Below, one piece after another: positions 8,874 through 17,055 of a stretch of 64,000 nt of DNA (position 1 is the first letter of the stretch; every line of letters begins with the position of its first letter). Source of the DNA: Embleya scabrispora (GTDB taxonomy: Bacteria > Actinomycetota > Actinomycetes > Streptomycetales > Streptomycetaceae); assembly GCF_002024165.1 (NCBI RefSeq), contig NZ_MWQN01000001.1, positions 2,769,365 to 2,833,364 on the forward strand, written 5' to 3'. The translations under genes and the position numbers were made by a program. Under the pieces are notes generated by a model. The model was given only the letters and a program-made list of their open reading frames with translations, made no database searches and was not told the origin of the DNA.

Positions 8874-9251
8874 GTCACCCGATGTTGGCACCGCTCACCT
8901 CGCCTACGCGACCGTAATAACCACCCGAACACACTCCGCTACGCGGCAGCACACACCCGTGCACCACCACCGAGAGCACTCCTTCGAGCAAGGCGCCTGG
9001 ATCGTCGCGCATTCCCCCTCCGGCCGAAAAAGGTCACCGTTCACGAGTCGGGGCGAGCGTGTGCGGGACGGCCGATGGGAGACGGTCACCGACTGCGAGT
9101 TCCGGCACGAGAGCCAGGACACACGGCTCACGCCCGGGGGACGCACGACGTCGTCACTCACGTCTGCCCCCTGTACGTCGCCCCGCCCCTCTTCCATTGC
9201 TGCGGACAGGGGGTGGGCTGATCAGGCGCCGCCCCCCGTCACAACTCGGCT
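8874..9251. other. intergenic region without recognised genes
   Basis: About 380 bp upstream of the SGNH hydrolase. Composition is less GC-biased and open frames here lack codon bias or ribosome sites. It presumably holds the hydrolase promoter; I recognise no structured RNA. Confidence 0.4.
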
Positions 9252-9506
9252 TCACCAGCGCCCTGTCGAGGTGTCGGCCGGTGTCGGTATCCGGCCGATG
9301 AGGTCGACGTGCTTCCGGCCGCTCCGGACGGTGATCTTGCGGTTGGGGTAGCGAATCGCCAGGTCCCGCCGAGCGGCACCGATATCTCCGACGACCGAAA
9401 CCGTCAACTCCCCCGATTTATCGCTCACATCTGCGATCTGGTACTCGCTGCTGCGCATCTCGGCGATGTCGCGTTGAACGACGTCCACGCCGGCTATTCG
9501 TACCAC
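9252..9506 (-). pseudogene. short orphan frame, possible remnant of a larger gene
   Basis: 84 codons from a GTG, without a good ribosome site. The predicted protein has balanced composition and alternating polar/hydrophobic segments (VSDKSGELTVSVVGDIG, RYPNRKITVRSG) that look like a genuine beta-rich protein rather than a shadow frame. No antisense gene competes. GC content is lower than in neighbouring genes. It may be the 3' remnant of a gene whose 5' part has decayed; the 244 bp between it and the tRNA-Ala terminator contain no recognisable continuation. It could also be a real small gene of unknown function. Confidence 0.3.
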
Positions 9507-9750
9507 GTCCGGAGAAATTCGATAGGAGCGACAGACGAACGATGCGGACCGACGCAGAGCACCACTTCCATCGCGACCTGACCGAGGGTTTCACCGCGCT
9601 GTGGGAACTCCGGCGACTGGCCATAAGCGTGAAGTCTCCTCCCCTGGTACCGAAGCCTCTTCGACGAGGAGCGCCCGGACGCGGCCAGGCAGCGCCTTGC
9701 GAACGGACCGTAGCGGACCGGGCCGGCCACCGGATACGGAGCACGCATGG

Positions 9751-9784
9751 CGAAAGCCCCGCCGGAGTTCCGGCGGGGCTTTCG
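9751..9784 (-). terminator. terminator of tRNA-Ala
   Basis: CGAAAGCCCCGCCGGA and its exact reverse complement flank two bases (9767-9768): a 16-bp inverted repeat ending in CTTTCG on the minus strand, eight bases downstream of the tRNA 3' end. Confidence 0.8.
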
Positions 9785-9791
9785 TGAGGTG

Positions 9792-9865
9792 TGGACCTGT
9801 GGGGATTTGAACCCCAGACCCCCTCGATGCGAACGAGGTGCGCTACCAGACTGCGCCACAGGCCC
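9792..9865 (-). tRNA. tRNA-Ala (anticodon CGC)
   Basis: 74 nt cloverleaf: acceptor GGGCCTG/CAGGTCC with discriminator A, D stem GCGC/GCGC, anticodon stem CCTCG/CGAGG around loop TTCGCAT (anticodon CGC, reads GCG), and T arm TGGGG-TTCAAAT-CCCCA. The G3-U70 wobble that defines alanine tRNAs is present. CCA is not encoded. GCG is a heavily used codon in this GC-rich genome. Confidence 0.96.
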
Positions 9866-9914
9866 AACGAGGAGAAACATTACCACCTCTCCGAGGCGGC
9901 TCGTGCACGGGTAT

Positions 9915-11165
9915 TCACTCGTTGCCGGCCCGGCGCCACTCGTGTTCGTAGAGCGGAAGGGAGTCGACCGAGGCGCCGTAGCCGGTGCGGGTGTCCTCGG
10001 CGTATTGGTCGAACAACGGGGTGGGCGGGTGTGGTGCCTCGGCCGGCTGCGGGTCCGGGACGGCGTGGATCTGGGGGCGCTCCGGCTCCTGTTCGGTGTC
10101 GCCGCGCGGGACGACCGGGGCCGTCACGTAGGTGGGCAGCGGGACGGGGACCGGGTCCCACGCGTCCCGATCCGGGCCGTCGCCGGTGGCCAGTTCGGCG
10201 ATCCACTCGGCCAGCGCGGGCTCCTCCGCCGCGCGCTCGCGGCGACCCCGGGCCGAGCCTGCCGGGCCGGCTGCGCCACCGGCTCTCGCAGGGCCGGACG
10301 CACCCGGCGCACCGGAGCCCGAACGCGGGGTACGGGCCTGCCGCCCGTCGGCACCCGTCGGCGGCGTCGCGGGTCGGGGATCCGCCGTGGCGCCGTCGGC
10401 GGCCTCACGCGTCCGGGCCCGCGCCTCGTTCGCGGCGCCGGCGTCGGCCGGCGCGCCCGACCTGCCCGCCGGTCGGCCCAACCGGCGCAGACCCGCCTCA
10501 TAGCGGCGGCGCTCCTGGACCCGCAGATGCACGATGTACGCCGACAACAACACGCCGGGCACGGCCGGCACCCACACCCAGGCGAGGCCGGCCACACCGG
10601 CCAGGATCGCACCGGCGGTGAAGCCGGCGAACAGGCTCGCGATCACCCGGCGGCGACGGGTGAGCAGCGCGGCCCGCCCCTCGTCCCGACGCACCGGCAC
10701 CGCGGGGCGCCTGCCCGTACCGCCACCCTTGCCCTTGGCCGCGGCAGCGGACCCGGCGCCCGACCCGCTCGCCTGCTGCGGCACCGACGCCTGGCCGCCG
10801 GAGGGCTGCCCGGCGGAGGCCTGCCCCTCCGAAGACTGACTCGAAGACGGCGAATTCGAAGCCTGCGCACTCGAAGCCTGCGCATTCGAAGCCTGCGCTT
10901 CGGCACCCGACGGCCGGCGCCCGCGCCCGGACTCACCGGCGGCGCGACGCTCGGCGCCCTCCGCACCGGTACCGCTCTTGTCGGCCAGCGCCCGCGCCGA
11001 GCGGCGCTCGAAGGCGCTGCGACGGGACAGGATCCGGATCGCGGTGGTGAAACGCTCGGTCGGCCGGGCCTCGTTCAGCTCGTCCTGTCGGCGAAGCCAC
11101 ATGGGCACCAGATAGGCAGCCCAGGCCCCCACGATCGCTGCGTAGATCAGGCCGCTGCCGTTCAC
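9915..11165 (-). CDS. sepX: divisome membrane protein SepX/GlpR
   Basis: 416 residues from GTG. The N-terminus MNGSGLIYAAIVGAWAAYL... is one membrane helix followed by PMWLRRQDELNEARPTERFTTAIRIL, the hallmark of the SepX/GlpR family. About residues 170-215 form a second hydrophobic hairpin, followed by a charged region and a long disordered C-terminal half. A Ser/Gln/Ala-rich linker (about residues 85-140, repeated QASNAQASSAQASN) is unusual for its glutamine content. In Streptomyces SepX stabilises FtsZ rings at hyphal septa; in Corynebacterium GlpR is the membrane receptor of the gephyrin-like protein Glp. The glp gene lies 2.3 kb upstream on the same strand, supporting the assignment. Confidence 0.9.
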   Translation of the reverse strand: MNGSGLIYAAIVGAWAAYLVPMWLRRQDELNEARPTERFTTAIRILSRRSAFERRSARALADKSGTGAEGAERRAAGESGRGRRPSGAEAQASNAQASSAQASNSPSSSQSSEGQASAGQPSGGQASVPQQASGSGAGSAAAAKGKGGGTGRRPAVPVRRDEGRAALLTRRRRVIASLFAGFTAGAILAGVAGLAWVWVPAVPGVLLSAYIVHLRVQERRRYEAGLRRLGRPAGRSGAPADAGAANEARARTREAADGATADPRPATPPTGADGRQARTPRSGSGAPGASGPARAGGAAGPAGSARGRRERAAEEPALAEWIAELATGDGPDRDAWDPVPVPLPTYVTAPVVPRGDTEQEPERPQIHAVPDPQPAEAPHPPTPLFDQYAEDTRTGYGASVDSLPLYEHEWRRAGNE

Positions 11166-11452
11166 GCTTCACACGCTAAGCCGGATGGGCACCGCATCGT
11201 CGGATTAGGCACGGTGTGTCGTGCGATCCGTTCTGATGCCCATGTGACGGATGTGACTACCGGGGCCATCGAGGCGACCGGATCGCTCGGGGTCGCCGAG
11301 ACGCCCGAGGCCGACCGGGCAGCCGTGCCCCCGGAGGCTCCGGGGTCTGCCGAGGTGACACCGCTCATATCTCCGGGAGAGTAGCGAAGTCGCGAGATCG
11401 ATGTGTCGATATGGCGGGATCGACATCGAAGAGTTTCCGAAGACGCCGGCAC

Positions 11453-12082
11453 CTACCAGGTGAACCCCCGGTTCTCCCGATAGGCGCGCCACCGCATCAA
11501 CAGCCCCTCCGGGACCTCCTCCGCGTTCAGCGCGTACGCCAGGTGGTCCCGCCAGTCGCCGTCGATGTGCAGGTAGCGCGGGCGCAGACCCTCCTCGCGG
11601 AATCCCAGCTTGTCCACCACTCGCCGACTGGCCCGGTTCTCCGGCCGGATGCACACCTCCAGGCGATGCACGCCGAGCCGGAAGAAGCAGTGGTCGGCGA
11701 CCAGCGCGACGGCGGTCGGCATCACGCCGAGCCCGGCGACACGCTCGTCGACCCAATAGCCGACGTGCGCCGAGCACATCGACCCCCAGGTGATCCCGGC
11801 GACGGTGACCTGGCCGACCAACTGCCCGTCGTACAGCACCACGAACGGCAACATCCGCCCCGCGCCGGCCTCGGCCCGCAGGAAGCGGACCATCTGCCGG
11901 AAGGTCGGCCGCCGCCCGGCCGCCGACCCCGGCGGCACGGTCGCCTCCCAGCGGCGCAGCCACTCGCGATTGCGGGTGTGCACCTCCTGCCAGGCGGCCG
12001 CGTCCCGGGCCCGGATCGGCCGCAGCGTCACCCGGCCCTCGGCGAGTTCCACGGACCGGCCGCGGGTCAGCGCGTGCCCCAT
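11453..12082 (-). CDS. GNAT N-acetyltransferase, RimJ/RimL type
   Basis: 209 residues from ATG 12082, which overlaps the end of moaB by 16 bp; GGAGG lies about 12 bases upstream. Motif A of GNAT enzymes for acetyl-CoA binding is present (GYWVDERVAGLGVMPTAVALV) and the C-terminal part (HRLEVCIRPENRASRRVVDKLGFREEG) is the RimJ-like signature. These enzymes acetylate N-terminal amino groups of proteins such as ribosomal S5 or small molecules; the substrate cannot be read from sequence. The gene's place between moaB and sepX is conserved in streptomycetes. The following 287-bp gap contains an inverted repeat (TCGATGTGTCGAT at 11398 / ATCGACATCGA at 11419). Confidence 0.88.
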   Translation of the reverse strand: MGHALTRGRSVELAEGRVTLRPIRARDAAAWQEVHTRNREWLRRWEATVPPGSAAGRRPTFRQMVRFLRAEAGAGRMLPFVVLYDGQLVGQVTVAGITWGSMCSAHVGYWVDERVAGLGVMPTAVALVADHCFFRLGVHRLEVCIRPENRASRRVVDKLGFREEGLRPRYLHIDGDWRDHLAYALNAEEVPEGLLMRWRAYRENRGFTW

Positions 12083-12756
12083 GGCGGCTGCTGCGCCCCT
12101 CCGTAGCCCCCGCCGCCCTGGTAGCCGCCCCCGCCGCCGCCACCCTGGTAGCCGCCGCCCGCGCCGTAGCCGCCCTGGTACCCGCCGCCGCCGGGCGGAG
12201 CCTGCTGCGGCCCGCCGCCCCCGAAGCCGCCGCCCCCGGCCCCGCCGCCGAAACCGCCACCGCGCGCGTGGTCGCCGCCCTGGAGCTGGGACACCACGTG
12301 CGGCAACACCTTCGCCAGCACCGTGATCCCGTCCTGCGCGCCGCCCGGCGAGCCGGGCAGGTTGACGATCAGGCTGCGGTAGGTCCAGTGCGAGTCCTGG
12401 GTGATCGCGACGCCGGCGATGCCGCGCGACAGGATCGAGGTCGGCACCTTGTCGAAGTTCTCCATCCGGATCGCCTCGGCGATGCCGGGCACCTCGAAGC
12501 TGATCACCCGACTGGTCATCTGCGGGGTCTGGTCGAACGGGTTGAGCCCGGTCCCCCCGGTGGTGATGATCACGTCGTAATGGCCCGCACACGCGTCGCG
12601 CAGCGCCTGGGCGACCGGCTCGCCGTCCGGCACGATCTGCGGCCCGCGCGTCTCGAAGCCCATCTGTTGCAGCCCGCGCACGATCACCGGGCCGCTCTCG
12701 TCCTGGTAGGTCCCGGCCGCCGCGCGCGTGGACACGGTGATCACCATGGCTCGCAT
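12067..12756 (-). CDS. moaB: molybdopterin adenylyltransferase-like MoaB/MogA protein with Gly-rich tail
   Basis: 229 residues. Residues 1-160 are a MoaB/MogA domain: TTGGTGLNPFDQTP, SRGIAGV and VNLPGSPGGAQDG are the molybdopterin-binding loops. The enzyme adenylates molybdopterin before molybdenum insertion. From about residue 163 to the end the protein is a low-complexity tail of Gly, Tyr, Gln and Phe (units like GGGYQGG and GGFGGG), absent in the standard 160-180-residue enzyme. The ATG overlaps the moaC stop by one base (TGATG), giving translational coupling; MRAMVITVS allows a start three codons later. Confidence 0.88.
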   Translation of the reverse strand: MRAMVITVSTRAAAGTYQDESGPVIVRGLQQMGFETRGPQIVPDGEPVAQALRDACAGHYDVIITTGGTGLNPFDQTPQMTSRVISFEVPGIAEAIRMENFDKVPTSILSRGIAGVAITQDSHWTYRSLIVNLPGSPGGAQDGITVLAKVLPHVVSQLQGGDHARGGGFGGGAGGGGFGGGGPQQAPPGGGGYQGGYGAGGGYQGGGGGGGYQGGGGYGGAQQPPWGTR

Positions 12757-13277
12757 CAGACTTGCCCTCCGTCCCGTTGTGTGGCCCCTGCCCCCGGGTC
12801 CCGCTGCCAGTCCCCGGAGACTCCGCCCGTCTTCGCCTCGACCCGTACATCGGTGATCACCGCGCCCGGGTCCACCGCCTTGACCATGTCCACCACCGTC
12901 AGCGCCGCCACGGAGACCGCCGTCAGCGCCTCCATCTCGACGCCGGTGCGGTCGGCGGTGCGCACGGTCGCGGTGATCGCCACCGCGTCGTCGTGCACCG
13001 ACAGATCCACCGCGACGCCGTGCAGCGCGATCGGGTGGCACAGCGGCACCAGGTCGGGGGTGCGCTTGGCCGCCATGATGCCCGCGATCCGGGCGGTGGC
13101 CAGCGCGTCACCCTTGGGTACGCCCTCGCCGCGCAGGAGTTCGACCACCCGCGGCGATACCAGCACCCGGCCCGACGCGGTGCCCGTGCGGACCGAGACG
13201 TCCTTGGCCGTGACGTCCACCATGCGGGCCGCGCCGGCCTCGTCGAGGTGCGTGAGGTTCTTGGCGCCGCGCGTCAA
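12756..13277 (-). CDS. moaC: cyclic pyranopterin monophosphate synthase
   Basis: 173 residues. LTHLDEAGAARMVDV, VPKGDALATARIAGI, the PLCHPI active-site loop and DRTGVEMEALTAVSVAALTVVDMVKA are diagnostic of MoaC, which converts 3',8-cH2GTP to cPMP in molybdenum cofactor synthesis. The only in-frame start near the conserved N-terminus is TTG 13277, with GGGTGG about five bases upstream; no ATG or GTG is available in frame. It is cotranscribed with moaB. The 185 bp between it and glp shows no recognised element. Confidence 0.93.
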   Translation of the reverse strand: MTRGAKNLTHLDEAGAARMVDVTAKDVSVRTGTASGRVLVSPRVVELLRGEGVPKGDALATARIAGIMAAKRTPDLVPLCHPIALHGVAVDLSVHDDAVAITATVRTADRTGVEMEALTAVSVAALTVVDMVKAVDPGAVITDVRVEAKTGGVSGDWQRDPGAGATQRDGGQV

Positions 13278-13462
13278 CTGTCCACCCCATAGGTGAGCCC
13301 CCCGTTGTGGTGGGGCGTCGAAGTGCCGTCCGTGTCCGACTTCCGTGTGCGTCGAACCGGCGTTTCGTGCTGGGGCAACGTTAGAGGCACAACCGGGCGC
13401 CCCGCATGCACGGCCCGCCCGGACCGCGATCGCGGCGCCCGAACCCGAGTGCCGCCGACCGC

Positions 13463-14683
13463 TCAGCCGAGCAGCATCACGGACACCTCGGCGCCCTCGG
13501 CCACCGCGGTGACCTCGGCGGGAAGGCTGATCAGCGCGTTCGCCCGGGCGAGGCTGCCGAGCAGGTGGGAGCCGATGCCGCCGACCGGATCGACGGTGCC
13601 CTCGCCCACGCCGTCGGCCGGCGGGGTGTACCGGGCGCGCAGGAACTGACGCTTGCCGTCGGGCGAGGTCAGCGCCGTCGAACAGGTCGCCCGCACGGTC
13701 GGGCGCTCGGTGACCTCGGCACCCTGCATCCGCAGCAGCGCCGGCCGGACGAACACCTCGAAGGACACGAACGCGCTGACCGGATTGCCCGGGAGGGTGA
13801 AGATCGGCGTCTCGTCGGGGCCGATCACGCCGAAGCCCTGCGGCATCCCCGGCTGCATCGCGACCTTGCCGAACTCGACCGTGCCCAGCTCGGACAACAC
13901 TTCCTTGACCACGTCGTAGGCGCCCGCGCTGACCCCGCCGGTGGTGACCACCAGGTCCGCCCGGATCAGCTGGTCCTCGATCGTGTCGATGAGCACCTTG
14001 GGGTCGTCGGGTACGTTGCCGACCCGGTACGCGATGGCGCCCGCCTCGCGCGCGGCGGCGGTGAGCATGTAGCTGTTCGAGTCGCGGATCTGCCCGGGGC
14101 CGATCGGCCGGCCGGGCTGGATCAGCTCGCTGCCGGTGGACAGGATCACCACGCGCGGCCTGGGTCGGACCCGGATCCGCTCCCGGCCGATCGCGGCGAG
14201 CAGGCCGACCTGGGCGGAGCCGATCGTGGTCCCGGCGTCCAGCACGGTCTGCCCCGCCGACACGTCGTCGCCCCGCCGCCGGATGAACTGCCCGCTCGAC
14301 GGCGCCTTCGTGATCCGCACGGTCGGCAGCCCCGCGTCGGTCCACTCCACCGGCACGATCGCCTCGGTACCCTCCGGCACCGGCGCGCCGGTCATGATCC
14401 GCGCGCACGTGCCCGATCCGAGCGCGACCTTCGGGGTGTCGCCGGCGGCGATGTCGTCCACCACCTCGAGCACCACCGGGTACTGCTCGCCGGCGTCGGC
14501 GACATCGGCCAGCCGCACCGCGTAGCCGTCCATGGACGAGTTGTCGAACGGCGGCAGGTCGCCGGTGGCGGCCACCTCGTCGACCAGGAGACTGCCGTGC
14601 GCGTCGAGCAGTTGCAGTTCGAGGGGGGCGAGCGGAGCGATCCGTTCGAGGATCCCGCTCAGATGGTCCTCGACGCTTTTCAT
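13463..14683 (-). CDS. glp: gephyrin-like molybdotransferase Glp (MoeA family)
   Basis: 406 residues with the full MoeA architecture: N-terminal PPFDNSSMDGYAVR, the swivel domain (ARIMTGAPVPEGTEAIVP), the MPT-binding domain (STGSELIQPG, DSNSYML, VTTGGVSAGAYD, PQGFG, LPGNPVSA) and the C-terminal beta domain. MoeA enzymes insert molybdate into adenylated molybdopterin. In actinobacteria the paralogue encoded beside sepX/glpR has been recruited to cell division as an FtsZ-binding partner (Glp). Its location in the galU-glp-moaC-moaB-GNAT-sepX block favours Glp over a purely biosynthetic MoeA, though sequence alone does not separate the two. Its start overlaps galU by four bases (ATGA). Confidence 0.87.
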   Translation of the reverse strand: MKSVEDHLSGILERIAPLAPLELQLLDAHGSLLVDEVAATGDLPPFDNSSMDGYAVRLADVADAGEQYPVVLEVVDDIAAGDTPKVALGSGTCARIMTGAPVPEGTEAIVPVEWTDAGLPTVRITKAPSSGQFIRRRGDDVSAGQTVLDAGTTIGSAQVGLLAAIGRERIRVRPRPRVVILSTGSELIQPGRPIGPGQIRDSNSYMLTAAAREAGAIAYRVGNVPDDPKVLIDTIEDQLIRADLVVTTGGVSAGAYDVVKEVLSELGTVEFGKVAMQPGMPQGFGVIGPDETPIFTLPGNPVSAFVSFEVFVRPALLRMQGAEVTERPTVRATCSTALTSPDGKRQFLRARYTPPADGVGEGTVDPVGGIGSHLLGSLARANALISLPAEVTAVAEGAEVSVMLLG

Positions 14684-15606
14684 CCGTGCATCTCCTCGTT
14701 CACGTACTGCCTCAACCAGGCCCGGAATTCGGGCCCCAGATCTTCACGCTCGCATGCCAGCTTGACGATGGCACGCAGATAGTCGGCCCGGTCGCCCGTG
14801 TCGTAGCGGCGCCCTTCGAACAGCACGCCGTGCACGGTGCCGCCCTCGTTCGGCCCACGCTTGGCGAGCACCCGCAGGGCGTCGGTCAACTGGATCTCGC
14901 CGCCGCGACCGGGCGGGGTGTCCTCCAGCACGTCGAACACCGCCGGGTCCAGCAGATAGCGGCCGATCACCGCGTAGTTGCTCGGCGCGGTGCCGGTCTC
15001 CGGCTTCTCCACCAGGTCGGTCACCCGCACCACGCCGGGCTCGGAGACGCCCTCGGCGAGGGGTTCCACCGCCGCACAGCCGTACAGGTGCACCTGCGCC
15101 GGGTCGACCTCGATCAACGCCACGACGCTGCCGCCGAGTTCGCCGCGCACCCGGAGCATCGTGGCGAGCAGCGGATCGCGCGGGTCGATCAGGTCGTCGC
15201 CCAGCAGCACCGCGAACGGCTCGTCGCCCACGTGCGGCCGGGCGCAGGACACCGCGTGCCCGAGGCCGCGCGGGTCGCCCTGGCGCACGTAGTGGATCGC
15301 GGCCAACTCGCTCGACTCGCGGACCAGCTTGAGCCGGTCCACGTCGCCCTTGGCGGCCAGCGCGTGTTCGAGTTCGTAGGCCCGGTCGAAGTGGTCCTCC
15401 AGGGCGCGCTTGTTGCGCCCGGTGACCATCAGTACGTCGGTGAGCCCGGCCGCGACGGCCTCCTCGACCACGTACTGGATGGCCGGCGTGTCCACGACCG
15501 GCAACATCTCCTTGGGCGTGGCCTTGGTCGCCGGCAGGAATCGGGTACCGAGGCCGGCGGCGGGCACGACCGCCTTGGTGAGCCGGAACGCATGACGCGC
15601 AGACAT
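14680..15606 (-). CDS. galU: UTP-glucose-1-phosphate uridylyltransferase
   Basis: 308 residues. The nucleotidyltransferase signature AAGLGTRFLPATKATPKEML and VDTPAIQYVVEEA at the N-terminus and VEKPETGTAPSNYAVIGRY in the middle identify bacterial GalU, which makes UDP-glucose for cell-wall and storage glycans. It heads the operon with glp (4-bp overlap). No SD precedes ATG 15606, and the upstream GGDEF frame runs through its first 178 bp, so translation may depend on ribosomes arriving from upstream or on a leaderless transcript. Confidence 0.96.
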   Translation of the reverse strand: MSARHAFRLTKAVVPAAGLGTRFLPATKATPKEMLPVVDTPAIQYVVEEAVAAGLTDVLMVTGRNKRALEDHFDRAYELEHALAAKGDVDRLKLVRESSELAAIHYVRQGDPRGLGHAVSCARPHVGDEPFAVLLGDDLIDPRDPLLATMLRVRGELGGSVVALIEVDPAQVHLYGCAAVEPLAEGVSEPGVVRVTDLVEKPETGTAPSNYAVIGRYLLDPAVFDVLEDTPPGRGGEIQLTDALRVLAKRGPNEGGTVHGVLFEGRRYDTGDRADYLRAIVKLACEREDLGPEFRAWLRQYVNEEMHG

Positions 15607-16358
15607 GACCGCACACTAACGGGTGAGGTCGCCGGGGCCTCATGAAGGCCGGCGATTGGCCGGTTGTCGGCCGGTGGCCCGGTCTCGGCCGGTTCCGGGC
15701 CGCAGAACCGGTCGCCGCCGGCCCGTTTGGCCCGGGCCAGCGCCCGGTCGGCGGCGCGCAGCAGGGTCGTGGCGTGGGTGCCGTCCTCGGGCAGCACGGC
15801 GGTGCCGATCGCCATGGTCAGCGGGACCGGGTCGGTCGCCGCGCCGAACGTGCCCCGGCGTACGGCGTAGCACAGTCGCTCCGCCACCTTGGCCGCCCCG
15901 GCCGCGTCGGTCTCGGGCAGCAGGATCACGAACTCCTCGCCGCCGTACCGGGCGATGGTGTCCACCTGGCGGATCTCCAGGGCCAGCCGCTGGGCCACCT
16001 CGCGCAGCACCGCGCCCGCCCCCTGGTGGCCGTGCCGCTCGTTGACCGCGCGGAAGTGGTCGAGGTCGAGCATGAGCAGCCCCAGCGGCCTGCCGAACCG
16101 GGTCGCCCGCATCACCTCGCGGTCCAGCACGAGTTGCAGATAGCGGTAGTTCCACACGCCGGTCAGCGGATCGGTGACCGAAAGCCGCTCCAATTCGGCC
16201 CGGTTCAGCTCCAAACGGGTGACCTCGTGCCGCAGTTCGGGCAGTTCGTTGCCGGCGATCGCGCGCAACCGGCGTACGGCGACCGTCAGCGAGCCGACCG
16301 CGACCGCGAGCGCGCCGACGAGCAGGATGATCAGGAGGCGTTCGAAAGTCAGGCTCAT
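15429..16358 (-). CDS. membrane-anchored GGDEF-domain protein (diguanylate cyclase)
   Basis: 309 codons. The N-terminal membrane helix (residues 5-28, LLIILLVGALAVAVGSLTV) is followed by a short linker (ELRHEVTRLELNRAELERLSVTDPLTGVWN) and a GGDEF domain with GGEEF in the active site (RYGGEEFVILLPE); the domain ends near residue 225 at GGDRFCGPEP. A Gly-Gly-Glu-Glu-Phe site is compatible with cyclic-di-GMP synthesis. The frame then has no stop for another 80 codons and overlaps galU on the same strand by 178 bp; that tail (RRPRPRPRRCC) has no domain character. The GGDEF assignment is firm; the 3' end is questionable. Confidence 0.82.
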   Translation of the reverse strand: MSLTFERLLIILLVGALAVAVGSLTVAVRRLRAIAGNELPELRHEVTRLELNRAELERLSVTDPLTGVWNYRYLQLVLDREVMRATRFGRPLGLLMLDLDHFRAVNERHGHQGAGAVLREVAQRLALEIRQVDTIARYGGEEFVILLPETDAAGAAKVAERLCYAVRRGTFGAATDPVPLTMAIGTAVLPEDGTHATTLLRAADRALARAKRAGGDRFCGPEPAETGPPADNRPIAGLHEAPATSPVSVRSCLRVMRSGSPRRSCPPPASVPDSCRRPRPRPRRCCRSWTRRPSSTWSRRPSRPGSPTY

Positions 16359-16449
16359 GCGGCATCCGGGTCCGGTGCGATGGCGCGAACTGTGTCGATT
16401 GCGCGGACTCCTTCGGTAACCCGTCCAAACACGTCATTCAGGGAACAGC

Positions 16450-17037
16450 ATGAAGGACATCCTCAACGACAAGGCCACGCTGAGGTCACAGTTGATGAAC
16501 TCACGGTCACGCGTCGGGTCGGACCGGCGTGTCGCGGCGAGTCGCGCGCTCCGCGACGCGCTCCTCGCGCTCCCCGAGATCGCCGCCGCGGGCACCGTCG
16601 CGGCGTATGTGCCGGTGGGCTCCGAACCGGGCGGTCGGGATCTGGCCGAGGACCTGGCCGCCGGGTCCACCCGGCGCGTGCTGCTGCCGGTGCTGCTGGC
16701 GGACGACGACCTGGACTGGGCGCTGTACGAGGGGCCGGCGTCGCTGGTGCCGGCCGGCCGCGGGCTGCGCGAGCCGATCGGGCCGCGGCTCGGCCCGGAG
16801 GGGGTGCGCACCGCCGACGTGCTGGTGGTGCCCGGGCTCGCGGTGGACCGCCGGGGGATGCGGCTGGGGCGCGGCGGCGGCTCCTACGACCGGGCGCTGG
16901 CCCGGGCGCCGAAGGCGGCGGTCACCGTGGTGCTGCTGTACGACGGCGAGGTGCTCGACGAGGTGCCCGCCGAGCCGCACGACGTGCCCGTGGACATCGC
17001 GGTGACGCCCGCGGCGGTGTACCGGTTCACCCGGTAG
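16450..17037 (+). CDS. 5-formyltetrahydrofolate cyclo-ligase
   Basis: 195 residues, the usual size. YVPVGSEP, the substrate loop LVVPGLAVDRRGMRLGRGGGSYDRAL and the C-terminal HDVPVDIAVTP are characteristic of the ATP-dependent enzyme that turns 5-formyl-THF into 5,10-methenyl-THF, recycling a storage or inhibitory folate. It is divergent from the GGDEF gene (91 bp between starts) and converges with the penicillin-acylase gene at an 18-bp gap. Confidence 0.93.
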   Translation: MKDILNDKATLRSQLMNSRSRVGSDRRVAASRALRDALLALPEIAAAGTVAAYVPVGSEPGGRDLAEDLAAGSTRRVLLPVLLADDDLDWALYEGPASLVPAGRGLREPIGPRLGPEGVRTADVLVVPGLAVDRRGMRLGRGGGSYDRALARAPKAAVTVVLLYDGEVLDEVPAEPHDVPVDIAVTPAAVYRFTR

Positions 17038-17055
17038 CACCGCCGCGGGCGCCCG

